This document shows positions 4,985-10,697 of a stretch of DNA of 10,697 nucleotides, piece by piece. The translations under genes were made by a program, and so were the position numbers. The DNA lies in assembly GCA_023700845.1 (NCBI GenBank), contig JAMPYD010000041.1:1-10697 (forward strand). Reading direction: 5' to 3'. This DNA comes from Elusimicrobiota bacterium (GTDB taxonomy: Bacteria; Elusimicrobiota; Elusimicrobia; UBA1565; UBA9628). Position 1 is the first letter of the stretch; each line of letters begins with the position of its first letter. The notes beneath the pieces were generated by a model. The model was not told the origin of the DNA. It saw only the letters and a list, made by a program, of their open reading frames with translations, and searched no databases.

Positions 4985-6211
4985 ATGAAGATTCTCCCTC
5001 TCGCGCTCGCGCTGACGCTCGCGGTCCCCGCCTCGGCGGCCTCGACCGACTCCGATTTCGCGGCCTCGCTCGGAAGCGTGAGCGACGGCCTCATCGGCCG
5101 CGCCAAGTCCCACCAGGGCTTCTACCGGAAGGCGACGCAGGAGACCGGCCCCAACGATCCGATCCTGCTCGCGCAGAAGCCGCTGCTCGACCTGATCAAG
5201 AAGGTCGAGAGCTCGGTCGTATTCCTCGTGATGTCGACCCCGAGCGAAGGCCCCGGCAAGAAGCCCGGCGGCGGCATCTGCACCGGCTTCTTCACGGACG
5301 CGATGAAGGAGCTCGGGCGGCCGAGCATCATCACGACCAACGCGCACTGCGTCGAGAAGATGGCGATCGGGGCCGAGATCCAGGTCGGGCTGTACACCGG
5401 CGACGACAACCGCCCCAAGATGGTGAAGGGCAAGGTGCTCGCCTACGGCAGCAGCGACGCCGCGAAGGACGTCGCGTTCGTGGAGCTCGTCGACCAGAGC
5501 CTCAACCGCCGCCCGCTCCCGCTGTGGTCGAAGCTCGACCGCGGCGAGCAGGTCATCGCGATCGGCAACCCGCTGGGCATGACCTTCTCGGTCTCCCGCG
5601 GCATCGTCAGCGCGCTCGAGCGCAACCGCCTGAGCTCGACCTTCGTGCTCGAGATGAACCAGTCCGACGTCGCCGTGAACCCCGGCAACTCCGGCGGCCC
5701 GCTGTTCAACATGTGGGGCAGCGTCGTCGGCATCAACACGATGATCGCGTCCCAGTCCGGCGGCTTCGAGGGCATCAGCCTGTCCTTGCCCTCGTCCTAC
5801 ATCACCCTCGCGATGCGGCAGTACAAGCGGACCGGGAACCTGAAGCCCGGCGCGATGCAGGTGGAGATCTCGCCCTCGACGGAGACGCTGAAGCTCACGG
5901 TGCGCAAGGTCGCGCCCGGCGGCCCCGCCGAGGCGGCCAAGATGCAGGCCGACGACCAGCTGATCGCGGTCGACGGCATCGACCTGAGCGGCCCGGAGAA
6001 CGAGGCCGCGATGAAGGCGTTCCTGACCCACGTGAAGTACCGCTCGCCGGGCGAGGTCGTCTCGGTCACCGTGCGCCGCGCCGGCAAGGACGTCGTCCTG
6101 CCGGTCACGCTCGGCGAGGCGAAGCCGCCGGAGCCGCCCCGACCCGAGTGGGCGCCGATCCCGCCGAAGCCGCAGGGCGACAAGTCCGGGCCGACCAGCT
6201 TCTCGATCTAG
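4985..6211 (+). CDS. Exported trypsin-like serine protease with C-terminal PDZ domain (HtrA/Deg-like)
   Basis: The 408-aa protein has a signal peptide (MKILPLALALTLAVPASA), a helical region about 22-75, a chymotrypsin-fold protease domain about 75-280, one PDZ domain about 300-378, and a Pro-rich tail (PPEPPRPEWAPIPPKP in outline). The catalytic triad is visible as His121 (TTNAHCV), Asp162 (KDVAFVEL) and Ser236 (NPGNSGGPLFN). These are Deg/HtrA signature contexts, and GNPLGMTFSVSRGIVSA at about 195 is also typical. Such proteases degrade or refold misfolded envelope proteins, and PDZ domains recognise exposed C-termini. This one should act in the periplasm. A Shine-Dalgarno AAAGGAG (4971-4977) inside the end of the upstream gene, 7 nt before ATG 4985, fixes the start. 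Cys99 and Cys122 lie near the active site and could form a disulfide. The single PDZ domain makes it closer to DegS-type length than to two-PDZ DegP, but there is no membrane anchor beyond the signal. Confidence 0.92.
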   Translation: MKILPLALALTLAVPASAASTDSDFAASLGSVSDGLIGRAKSHQGFYRKATQETGPNDPILLAQKPLLDLIKKVESSVVFLVMSTPSEGPGKKPGGGICTGFFTDAMKELGRPSIITTNAHCVEKMAIGAEIQVGLYTGDDNRPKMVKGKVLAYGSSDAAKDVAFVELVDQSLNRRPLPLWSKLDRGEQVIAIGNPLGMTFSVSRGIVSALERNRLSSTFVLEMNQSDVAVNPGNSGGPLFNMWGSVVGINTMIASQSGGFEGISLSLPSSYITLAMRQYKRTGNLKPGAMQVEISPSTETLKLTVRKVAPGGPAEAAKMQADDQLIAVDGIDLSGPENEAAMKAFLTHVKYRSPGEVVSVTVRRAGKDVVLPVTLGEAKPPEPPRPEWAPIPPKPQGDKSGPTSFSI

Positions 6212-6218
6212 CGTCCAC

Positions 6219-6247
6219 TTGACGCCCCGCGCGTCGGGGGTCATAAT
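6219..6247 (+). promoter_or_regulatory. Sigma70-type promoter of the 6257 gene
   Basis: TTGACG (6219-6224, 5 of 6), a 17-nt spacer and CATAAT (6242-6247, 5 of 6) make the best-scoring promoter on the plus strand. The expected +1 is 6254-6256, leaving 0-3 nt before the ATG at 6257. A GGGGGAG (6249-6255) is only 1 nt from the ATG, too close for a normal Shine-Dalgarno. Confidence 0.75.
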
Positions 6248-6256
6248 CGGGGGAGC

Positions 6257-6946
6257 ATGGCCTCCCCCCTCCTGCTGATCGCGGCCCTGGCCGTCCCGGC
6301 CTCCGCGCAGAAGCTCCCGGACTGCATACACGTCTCGACGGCCGCGGCCCGCCCGCGCTACAAGGCCGACCTCGACGCGGTCCGCGACTGCCAGGAGAAG
6401 GCGCGCCAAAACCTGATCGACGCCGCCCGGGCCCGGGGCAGGCCGCTGTCGTATCAGAGCGTCGAGAGCATCGACGACCGGCAGCGGGCCGAGGTCCGCG
6501 AGTTCCTGGCCGGCAGCGGCACGATCATCGAGGGCTCCACCAAGAGCCGCCGGCCGCTCGGCGGCGCGTCCGAACGGGACCTGTCCCGGGTCACGCCCGA
6601 GGAAAGCGCGGAGATCAAGGCCCTCGAGAAGCGCCTGCACGCGGCCGCGGGCGACGGCAAGGAGGGCATCACGCCCGGGATGGGGCGGGACCTCATCGAC
6701 ACGCTCACGAGGAAGCAGGGCTTCGTCAGCTCCGACATGCGCGGCCTCATCGACGCCGTGGTCCGCGACGGAGGCAAGCTCACGCCCGAGACGATGAAGA
6801 AGCTGCAGGGCGCGGGGCGCGCGGCGAAGGGCGAGGGCCTCGACCTCGGCATCGACCGGGGAACCGAGAAGATCCTCCTCGAGCGCGACTTCGACGCGGA
6901 CAAGGAGCAAAAACCGGAGGCCCACGCCGCCCCCGGCAATCTGTAA
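6257..6946 (+). CDS. Exported protein of unknown function with two cysteines
   Basis: The 229-aa protein begins with the signal peptide MASPLLLIAALAVPASAQ. The mature chain starts with KLPDC and contains Cys23 and Cys45, the only cysteines, likely joined as a disulfide across a short helical hairpin. The rest is hydrophilic and predicted mostly helical, rich in Arg, Lys, Glu and Gly. It has a stretch around 108-205 (TPEESAEIKALEKRL, then MGRDLIDTLTRKQGF, then RGLIDAVVRDGGKLTPETMKKL) that looks like consecutive amphipathic helices with two loosely similar halves (DLIDTLTRKQGF / GLIDAVVRDGGK). I recognise no family. It has its own strong promoter immediately before the ATG, so it is separate from the protease operon. 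The next gene starts 9 nt after its stop and is probably cotranscribed. Confidence 0.8.
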   Translation: MASPLLLIAALAVPASAQKLPDCIHVSTAAARPRYKADLDAVRDCQEKARQNLIDAARARGRPLSYQSVESIDDRQRAEVREFLAGSGTIIEGSTKSRRPLGGASERDLSRVTPEESAEIKALEKRLHAAAGDGKEGITPGMGRDLIDTLTRKQGFVSSDMRGLIDAVVRDGGKLTPETMKKLQGAGRAAKGEGLDLGIDRGTEKILLERDFDADKEQKPEAHAAPGNL

Positions 6947-6955
6947 AATAAACGG

Positions 6956-8056
6956 GTGAAAACGAAACCCGGCGCGCTTCCCCTTTTCCGTCACCTGACG
7001 TCCGTGCCCACCGCCCCCTTCCGCGAGACCGCCGTCTCCAGGAAGGCCCTGGAGTGGATCGCGGAGAACCTCGGCTCCCGCGCGAAGGTCCGGCGCGTGC
7101 GCGGAGGCTTCATCGTGTCGTACCGCGGCGCGGGCGCGGGGCCGTCGCTGTGCCTGGCGGCCCACCTCGACCACCCCGCCTTCGAGCTGGTCAAGGTCTC
7201 GCGCTCCGGCGCGACGGCCCGCCTGCGCGGCGGCCTGCCGCCCCATCTCCTCCCCGGCGCGGCGGTGGAGGCCTTCCCGCGCGTCGCCAAGGGCAACGCG
7301 CCCCTGGCGCGCGGGACGATCGGTCCGCGGCCCGAGAAGGACGGCGGGACGTGGACCATCGCCTGGGACGCGCCGCTCGCCCCAGGCGCCAAGCCCGACT
7401 TCGCCGTGCTGGCGCTGCCCGCGTGCGAGACGAAGGACGGCTGGCTGCTGTCGCGCTCGGTCGACGACCTGCTCGGCTGCGCGATCGGCCTCGAGGCGAT
7501 GCGGCGGCTGGCGAAGGCGCGGGCGAAGGTGAACCTGACCATCCTGCTCAACCGCGCCGAGGAGGTCGGCTTCGTCGGCGCGCTGGACATGATCCGCTCC
7601 GGCGTCCTGTCCCCGCTCGACTCCTACCTGTCGATCGAGTCCTCGCGCGAGCTGCCCGGCTCCAAGCCCGGCGGCGGCCCCACGATCCGGCTCGGGGATA
7701 AGGCCACGGCCTTCGATCCCAACCTCACCGCTTTGCTCGACGACGCGGCCGAGGCCCTGCGCAAGCGGGGGACCAAGGTCCAGCGCCTGCGCCTGACCGG
7801 CGGCACCTGCGAGGCGACGGCCTATCTCGCCTTCGGCTACGAGGCCGGCGGCGTGGCGATCCCGCTCGTCAACTACCACAACGGCTGGGGCGCCGAGGCG
7901 GTCGCGCCGGAGAAGGTGCGGCTGTCGGACGTCGAGGGCGGCGTCCGGCTCGTCGCCGAGGCGGCCAAGCGCTTCGGCGCGGCGACTTTGCGCGGCGTCC
8001 TGCGCGCCCGCCTCGAGAAGCGCCACGACGACGAGAAGCGCTCCCTCGCGCTTTAA
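6956..8056 (+). CDS. M42-like (glutamyl aminopeptidase/endoglucanase type) metallo-aminopeptidase
   Basis: The 366-aa protein shows the MH-clan dinuclear-metal peptidase motifs in order: His70-x-Asp72 in AAHLDHPAFE; Asp170/Asp171 in SRSVDDLLGCAIG, the bridging-metal position; the Glu202-Glu203 pair in NRAEEVGFVGAL, including the catalytic base; Glu228 in YLSIESSRELPG; and His308 in VNYHNGW. The segment GGTCEATAYLAFGYEAGGVAIPL matches the M42 GGTDA...IP pattern, with Cys-Glu where Asp-Ala is usual. The second-metal ligand is Glu228 where M42 usually has Asp. It is therefore M42-like but divergent. No signal peptide is present, so it is probably cytosolic, trimming N-terminal residues from peptides, possibly after the S9 peptidase. 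The start is GTG 6956, with no Shine-Dalgarno; TAAAAT (6944-6949) lies 6 nt before it and overlaps the previous stop. Leaderless initiation or coupling to the upstream gene are both possible. Confidence 0.85.
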   Translation: MKTKPGALPLFRHLTSVPTAPFRETAVSRKALEWIAENLGSRAKVRRVRGGFIVSYRGAGAGPSLCLAAHLDHPAFELVKVSRSGATARLRGGLPPHLLPGAAVEAFPRVAKGNAPLARGTIGPRPEKDGGTWTIAWDAPLAPGAKPDFAVLALPACETKDGWLLSRSVDDLLGCAIGLEAMRRLAKARAKVNLTILLNRAEEVGFVGALDMIRSGVLSPLDSYLSIESSRELPGSKPGGGPTIRLGDKATAFDPNLTALLDDAAEALRKRGTKVQRLRLTGGTCEATAYLAFGYEAGGVAIPLVNYHNGWGAEAVAPEKVRLSDVEGGVRLVAEAAKRFGAATLRGVLRARLEKRHDDEKRSLAL

Positions 8057-8137
8057 AAGAAACCGTGACACCGCGGCGATAGCCCCGTCCCGGGGGCGCG
8101 CGCTACCATGGACTCCGGCGCAGAGGAGGAGAAAACC

Positions 8138-8719
8138 ATGGCGAACGAACTGCAGGGCTTCACCGTCGCGATGCTGGTGACGGGCGGCTTCGAGGAGTCG
8201 GAGCTCGTCGAGCCCCGGAAGGCTCTCGAGGCGGCGGGCGCGGCGGCGCGCATCGTCTCCCCGGTCACCGGAGAGGTGCAGTCGGCGCGGCACGGCGCCC
8301 CCGGCGGGATGCACAAGGTGGACGCGGTGCTCGGCCAGACCCACGCGGGCGAATACGACGCCCTGCTGCTGCCCGGAGGCGTCGCCAGCCCCGACCGCCT
8401 GCGCATCATGCCCGCGGCCGTCGCCTTCGTGAAGCACTTCCTCGAAGCCGGCAAGCCGATCGCGGCCATCTGCCACGGCCCGTGGATCCTGATCGAGGCC
8501 GGCGGCGCGCGCGGCCGGCGCCTGACGTCGTGGCCCTCGCTGAAGACCGACCTGGTCAACGCCGGCGCGGAGTGGGTCGATCAGAAGGTCGTCGAGGACC
8601 GGGGCCTGGTGACGAGCCGGCGACCCGACGACCTGCCCGCGTTCATCCCGAAGATGATCGAGGCGTTCGCCGCGAGCCGCCTCGCCCACGCCGGCGTCGT
8701 GCGCCGGGGCAAGCGCTGA
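8138..8719 (+). CDS. DJ-1/PfpI family protein (YhbO/PfpI-like)
   Basis: The 193-aa protein is a single class I glutaminase-like domain of the normal PfpI/YhbO length. The nucleophile elbow is visible as AAICHGPW with Cys112 and His113. The conserved acidic residue is in GGFEESEL (Glu22 by alignment with DJ-1 Glu18), and the family ends appear as LPGGVASPDRLR, VVEDRGLVTSRRPDDLPAF and a C-terminal helix. Members have been reported as stress proteins acting on glycated or methylglyoxal-damaged molecules, or as peptidases; the true activity is disputed. It should be cytosolic. I choose ATG 8138, not the in-frame ATG 8108, because a very strong Shine-Dalgarno GAGGAGGAG (8123-8131) lies 6 nt before it and because the family N-terminus begins a few residues before FTVAMLV. 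A -10-like TACCAT (8104-8109) overlaps the upstream ATG but has no good -35. Confidence 0.92.
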   Translation: MANELQGFTVAMLVTGGFEESELVEPRKALEAAGAAARIVSPVTGEVQSARHGAPGGMHKVDAVLGQTHAGEYDALLLPGGVASPDRLRIMPAAVAFVKHFLEAGKPIAAICHGPWILIEAGGARGRRLTSWPSLKTDLVNAGAEWVDQKVVEDRGLVTSRRPDDLPAFIPKMIEAFAASRLAHAGVVRRGKR

Positions 8720-8721
8720 GA

Positions 8722-8736
8722 GGGCGGCGGCCGCCC
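8722..8736. other. GC-rich hairpin between the DJ-1 and hemolysin III genes
   Basis: GGGCGG (8722-8727) and CCGCCC (8731-8736) form a 6-bp stem with a 3-nt loop, 2 nt after the DJ-1 stop. No T-tract follows, so it is at best a weak terminator or an mRNA 3'-end stabiliser. Confidence 0.25.
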
Positions 8737-8745
8737 GCCGCGGGG

Positions 8746-8754
8746 TGGTACAAT
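8746..8754 (+). promoter_or_regulatory. Extended -10 promoter of the hemolysin III gene
   Basis: TGGTACAAT contains a 5-of-6 -10 hexamer (8749-8754) preceded by the TGN extension, which can replace a -35; no -35 is visible. The expected +1 is about 8761, leaving roughly 5 nt before ATG 8766. AAGGGG (8755-8760) could serve as Shine-Dalgarno only if transcription starts further upstream. Confidence 0.45.
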
Positions 8755-8765
8755 GAAGGGGCCTT

Positions 8766-9434
8766 ATGCGGCTCGAACGCTTCATCGGACTCAATGACCC
8801 CATTTCCAGCCTGAGCCATCTCACGGCCGCGGTCGGCGCCCTGGGCGGGACCTATTTCCTGTACCGCAAGGGCCGCGGCGACGCCCTGCGCGTCTCGTCG
8901 CTGATGATCTTCAGCGCCTCGCTGCTCTTCCTGTTCGCGATGAGCGGCGTCTATCACGGCCTTCCGCCCGGTCCGGCGCGCGTCTTCTTCCGCCGTCTCG
9001 ACTACGCCGGCATCTGGCTCGTCATCGCGGGCTCGGCGACGCCCGTGCACGTCCTGCTCTTCAAGGGCCACTGGCGCTGGGGGCTGACCGCCCTGTTCTG
9101 GGGCGCGGCGCTCACCTGCCTCGTGCTCATCGACGTGTATTTCAGCAGCCTGCCGTACTGGTCCATCGTCCTGGCCTACATCGGCGTGGCCTCGCTCGGG
9201 GTCGTCTCCTTCGCCCGCATCACCGCGCGCTACGGCTTCAAGGAATCCGCGCTCCTGTTCCTCGGCGGCATCGCCTACATCGCCGGCGCGCTGATCGACT
9301 GGCTCGACGGGCCCGTGATCTTCACGGGCTGGCTGGGCGCCCACGAGCTGTTCCACTTCCTCGTGATCGTCGGCGCGTCGCTGCACTGGAGCTTCATCTA
9401 CAACTGGGCGGGACGGCAGGACCTCGGCCGCTGA
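8766..9434 (+). CDS. Hemolysin III / PAQR family integral membrane protein
   Basis: The 222-aa protein has about seven hydrophobic segments and the PAQR/HlyIII signature residues. These are SLSHL near the N-terminus, Ser60 and His64 in AMSGVYHG, Asp79 in RRLDYAGIWLVIAGSATP, and His193/His197 in GAHELFHFLVIVGASLHW. In the family Ser, Asp and the three His form a buried zinc site like that of alkaline ceramidases and adiponectin receptors, suggesting hydrolase activity on lipid amides. The hemolysin name comes from one Bacillus cereus protein and does not show toxicity here. It is a cytoplasmic-membrane protein of normal bacterial length (YqfA-like). It is the last gene of the plus-strand block; its stop codon sits inside a hairpin shared with the convergent gene's stop. 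Confidence 0.93.
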   Translation: MRLERFIGLNDPISSLSHLTAAVGALGGTYFLYRKGRGDALRVSSLMIFSASLLFLFAMSGVYHGLPPGPARVFFRRLDYAGIWLVIAGSATPVHVLLFKGHWRWGLTALFWGAALTCLVLIDVYFSSLPYWSIVLAYIGVASLGVVSFARITARYGFKESALLFLGGIAYIAGALIDWLDGPVIFTGWLGAHELFHFLVIVGASLHWSFIYNWAGRQDLGR

Positions 9435-9450
9435 GCGCGGCTCACGCGGC
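9427..9450. terminator. Hairpin spanning both convergent stop codons
   Basis: GCCGC-TGAGC (9427-9436) pairs with GCTCA-GCGGC (9440-9444 and 9446-9450) around a GCG loop with one bulged C. This 10-bp stem lies between the convergent genes. The plus-strand TGA (9432-9434) and the minus-strand TGA (9444-9442) are opposite each other in the stem. It could act as a two-way 3'-end structure, but no T-tract follows on either side. Confidence 0.4.
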
Positions 9451-9612
9451 GCGGAAGCTCCGCCAGATCCGGTACCAGAACAAGCCGCTTCCCGACGACT
9501 GCGCCGGCGGGCGCGCGTCCCGGATGAAGCGCCGGCCCGGCTCCTCCGCGCGCGGCGCCCGCGCCGCCCCGTCCGCCGCTCCCGCCTTGACGTATCTCCT
9601 GCTGATCTTCAT
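9442..9612 (-). CDS. Small basic ORF, hypothetical (56 aa)
   Basis: From ATG 9612 the frame encodes 56 residues (MKISRRYVKAGAADG at the start, WYRIWRSFRAA at the end), with high GC in third positions like real genes here. A Shine-Dalgarno GGAGG (9622-9618) lies 5 nt before the ATG, and the stop lies 8 nt from the convergent gene's stop. The product is strongly basic, with an aromatic/Arg C-terminus that could be an amphipathic helix binding membrane or nucleic acid. I recognise no family. An in-frame TTG at 9663 would extend it by 17 residues but lacks a Shine-Dalgarno. Its 5' region contains a hairpin and a short overlapping ORF, so it may be translationally regulated. Chance is not excluded at this length. 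Confidence 0.5.
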   Translation of the reverse strand: MKISRRYVKAGAADGAARAPRAEEPGRRFIRDARPPAQSSGSGLFWYRIWRSFRAA

Positions 9613-9644
9613 GACGACCTCCGCCGGTTTTTCCGGCGGCTCAT
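9609..9644 (-). other. Possible 11-codon leader ORF (MSRRKNRRRSS)
   Basis: An ATG at 9644 opens 11 codons running through the whole hairpin and ending in TGA, which overlaps the small ORF's start as ATGA. Six of 11 residues are Lys or Arg. It has no visible Shine-Dalgarno, and a -10-like TATCAT (9648-9643) overlaps its ATG, so it might not even be transcribed. It is offered as a candidate leader peptide only. Confidence 0.2.
9621..9639 (-). promoter_or_regulatory. Hairpin partly covering the Shine-Dalgarno of the small ORF
   Basis: On the minus strand CCGCCGG (9639-9633), loop AAAAA and CCGGCGG (9627-9621) form a perfect 7-bp stem. The last GG of the stem is the first part of the GGAGG that precedes ATG 9612. 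Folding would hide the ribosome site, suggesting translational control or a thermosensor-like switch. Confidence 0.4.
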
Positions 9645-9697
9645 GATAGGAACCCGGGTTCAACTTTTCGTCAAGCGGCGGTCAAATAACTTTCAAA

Positions 9698-10697
9698 TCA
9701 CCGCGGGGCCTTTTCGGCGCGCGAGATGTCCTCGAGGGCGGCGCGCGCGCCGGGGCTGTCGGTCAGCGCGAGGACGCGCTCGTAGGCCGCGCGCGACGCC
9801 GCGTAGTCCTTCTCCTGGAAGCAGATCATGCCGAGCAGGAACTGAGCGCGGGCGTTGCCGGGGGCGCAGGACGCGGTCTGCTCGAACAGCGCGCGCGTGG
9901 AGCGGTAGGTGAGGTTGCGCTGGACGGCGATACCGGCCCAGACGACGAGGACGCCCGCGAGAACGTATTCCCCCCGGGCGGAGCGGCCGAGGCGGAGGGC
10001 GAGGAGAAGGCTCAGGCCGGCGGCGGGCAGATACAGGTAGCGGTCGGCGACGGGGGTCACGTTCGCGAACGGGACGAGGTGAAGGACGGGCGCGAGGCAA
10101 ACGGCGATCCAGGCGAGGGCGAAGAGGCTCTCTTTGGAGCGGCGCAGGACCCCGGCGGCGGCGGCGAAGGCGCCCAGCCAGAATATCCAGAACGGGCCGG
10201 AGGGCAAGGTGCGCTCGAGGCATAACGGATACGGGACGGCGAGGGTGCGCAGGTAGAAGGCGAAGGATTCGAGGGAGGCGTAGTCGAAACGGCGGGGGAA
10301 GGCGCGCGGGGGCGAGAGGACGCCGAAGCGGAAGGTCAGGTAAACGGCGCAGATTGCGGCGACGGCGAAGGCCAGCGGCTTCAGACGGGGCATGGCGTCG
10401 CGGGCGAAGAGAACGACGTAGAGAAAGGACAACGGGACGGCGACGAGGGCGGATTCCTTCGAGAGCAGGCCGAGGGAAAGAAACAAACAGATTTTGAACG
10501 GCAACGAATGGTTATTGTTATCGGCGCAATACCGGATCACCGCCAGGAGAACGGCGAGGATGCTTGTCGCGGCGAACAAATGGCCTTTGAAGGAGGAGAA
10601 ATTGAGAAGCTCGGTGTGGGCCGGGAAAAAAGCGAAAAGGCACGCGGCGAGGATCGCCGGCCTGCGGCCGGCGTCTAATTGCGAGGCGACCTGATAT
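9698..10697 (-). CDS. TMTC-like multi-pass membrane protein with C-terminal TPR, N-terminus beyond window
   Basis: The frame is open from the right edge (codon 10696-10694) to TGA at 9700-9698, 332 residues of a longer protein. The visible part has several transmembrane segments with hallmarks of the TMTC/DUF1736-type glycosyltransferase-like family: FPAHTELLNFSSFKGHLFAA in outline near the edge, LLSKESALVAVPL, and ADRYLYLPAAGLS. It ends in a soluble TPR-like region (about the last 55 residues: NARAQFLLGMICFQEKDYAASRAAYERVLAL). Eukaryotic TMTCs are O-mannosyltransferases; bacterial homologues are mostly uncharacterised membrane proteins presumed to use polyprenyl-linked sugars. Catalytic residues usually lie in the missing N-terminal loops, so activity cannot be judged here. 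The in-frame TTG at 10579 is internal, because family sequence continues upstream of it. The small 56-aa ORF lies 85 nt downstream and may share its transcript. Confidence 0.85.
   Translation of the reverse strand, partial: YQVASQLDAGRRPAILAACLFAFFPAHTELLNFSSFKGHLFAATSILAVLLAVIRYCADNNNHSLPFKICLFLSLGLLSKESALVAVPLSFLYVVLFARDAMPRLKPLAFAVAAICAVYLTFRFGVLSPPRAFPRRFDYASLESFAFYLRTLAVPYPLCLERTLPSGPFWIFWLGAFAAAAGVLRRSKESLFALAWIAVCLAPVLHLVPFANVTPVADRYLYLPAAGLSLLLALRLGRSARGEYVLAGVLVVWAGIAVQRNLTYRSTRALFEQTASCAPGNARAQFLLGMICFQEKDYAASRAAYERVLALTDSPGARAALEDISRAEKAPR

Noticed and set aside
8108..8137. Upstream ATG of the DJ-1 gene
   Set aside because: It overlaps a -10-like hexamer, and the strong Shine-Dalgarno lies between it and ATG 8138, which gives the normal family N-terminus.
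4817..8824. A 1335-codon open frame on the minus strand across several genes
   Set aside because: It is the antisense shadow of plus-strand genes with G/C-ending codons, spans genes with clear family motifs on the other strand, and its translation is Arg/Ala/Gly/Asp-rich without any domain.
10579..10581. TTG 10579 as the start of the TMTC-like protein
   Set aside because: The frame stays open to the window edge and the upstream residues continue the family pattern (FPAHTELLN), so the true start lies outside.

Overview
This is a very GC-rich bacterial chromosomal segment (about 70% GC by eye) in which almost every codon ends in G or C. The gene content points to a Gram-negative organism: several Sec-exported proteins with Ala-rich signal peptides, a lipoprotein, an HtrA/Deg-type protease with one PDZ domain, and a stand-alone SWIB protein of the type seen in Chlamydiae and several environmental phyla. 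A high-GC Elusimicrobiota-like lineage would fit, but that is an impression and not a demonstration. I see no insertion sequence, phage gene, CRISPR array or integrase.

Layout. Positions 1-1320 hold the N-terminal 440 codons of a large exported protein on the minus strand, running off the left edge. It is divergent from a SWIB-domain protein (1488-1745, +) that has its own promoter and terminator. A minus-strand tRNA-Glu(CTC) follows (1863-1939), enclosed in a long inverted repeat that doubles as its terminator. A plus-strand block then runs from about 1969 to 9434: a small lipoprotein with no standard start codon, an S9 prolyl-oligopeptidase-type peptidase overlapping it by 8 nt, a palindrome cluster and terminator, an unknown exported protein plus a trypsin-like PDZ protease (operon), another unknown exported protein, an M42-like aminopeptidase, a DJ-1/PfpI protein, and a hemolysin III/PAQR membrane protein. 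A convergent minus-strand block closes the window: a small basic ORF (9442-9612) and the C-terminal part of a TMTC-like multi-pass membrane protein with TPR repeats, running off the right edge.

Functionally, peptide handling is over-represented: a cytosolic S9 peptidase, a cytosolic M42-like aminopeptidase and an exported Deg-like protease. Four uncharacterised exported proteins are interspersed. The unknown protein at 4350 and the protease at 4985 share an operon and a matching motif just after signal-peptide cleavage, which suggests a common partner or sorting step.

The most unusual signals are non-coding. They are (1) the tRNA-Glu gene sitting as the loop of a 21-bp helix that ends in a T7 tract, so leader and trailer form the terminator; (2) -10-like hexamers repeatedly placed about 6-11 nt before start codons, suggesting leaderless or near-leaderless mRNAs; (3) a lipoprotein whose signal peptide is intact but lacks any ATG/GTG/TTG start; (4) two perfect palindromes with a common CCGG centre spaced exactly 21 bp apart; and (5) a Shine-Dalgarno hairpin with an 11-codon Arg-rich upstream ORF before the small 56-aa ORF.
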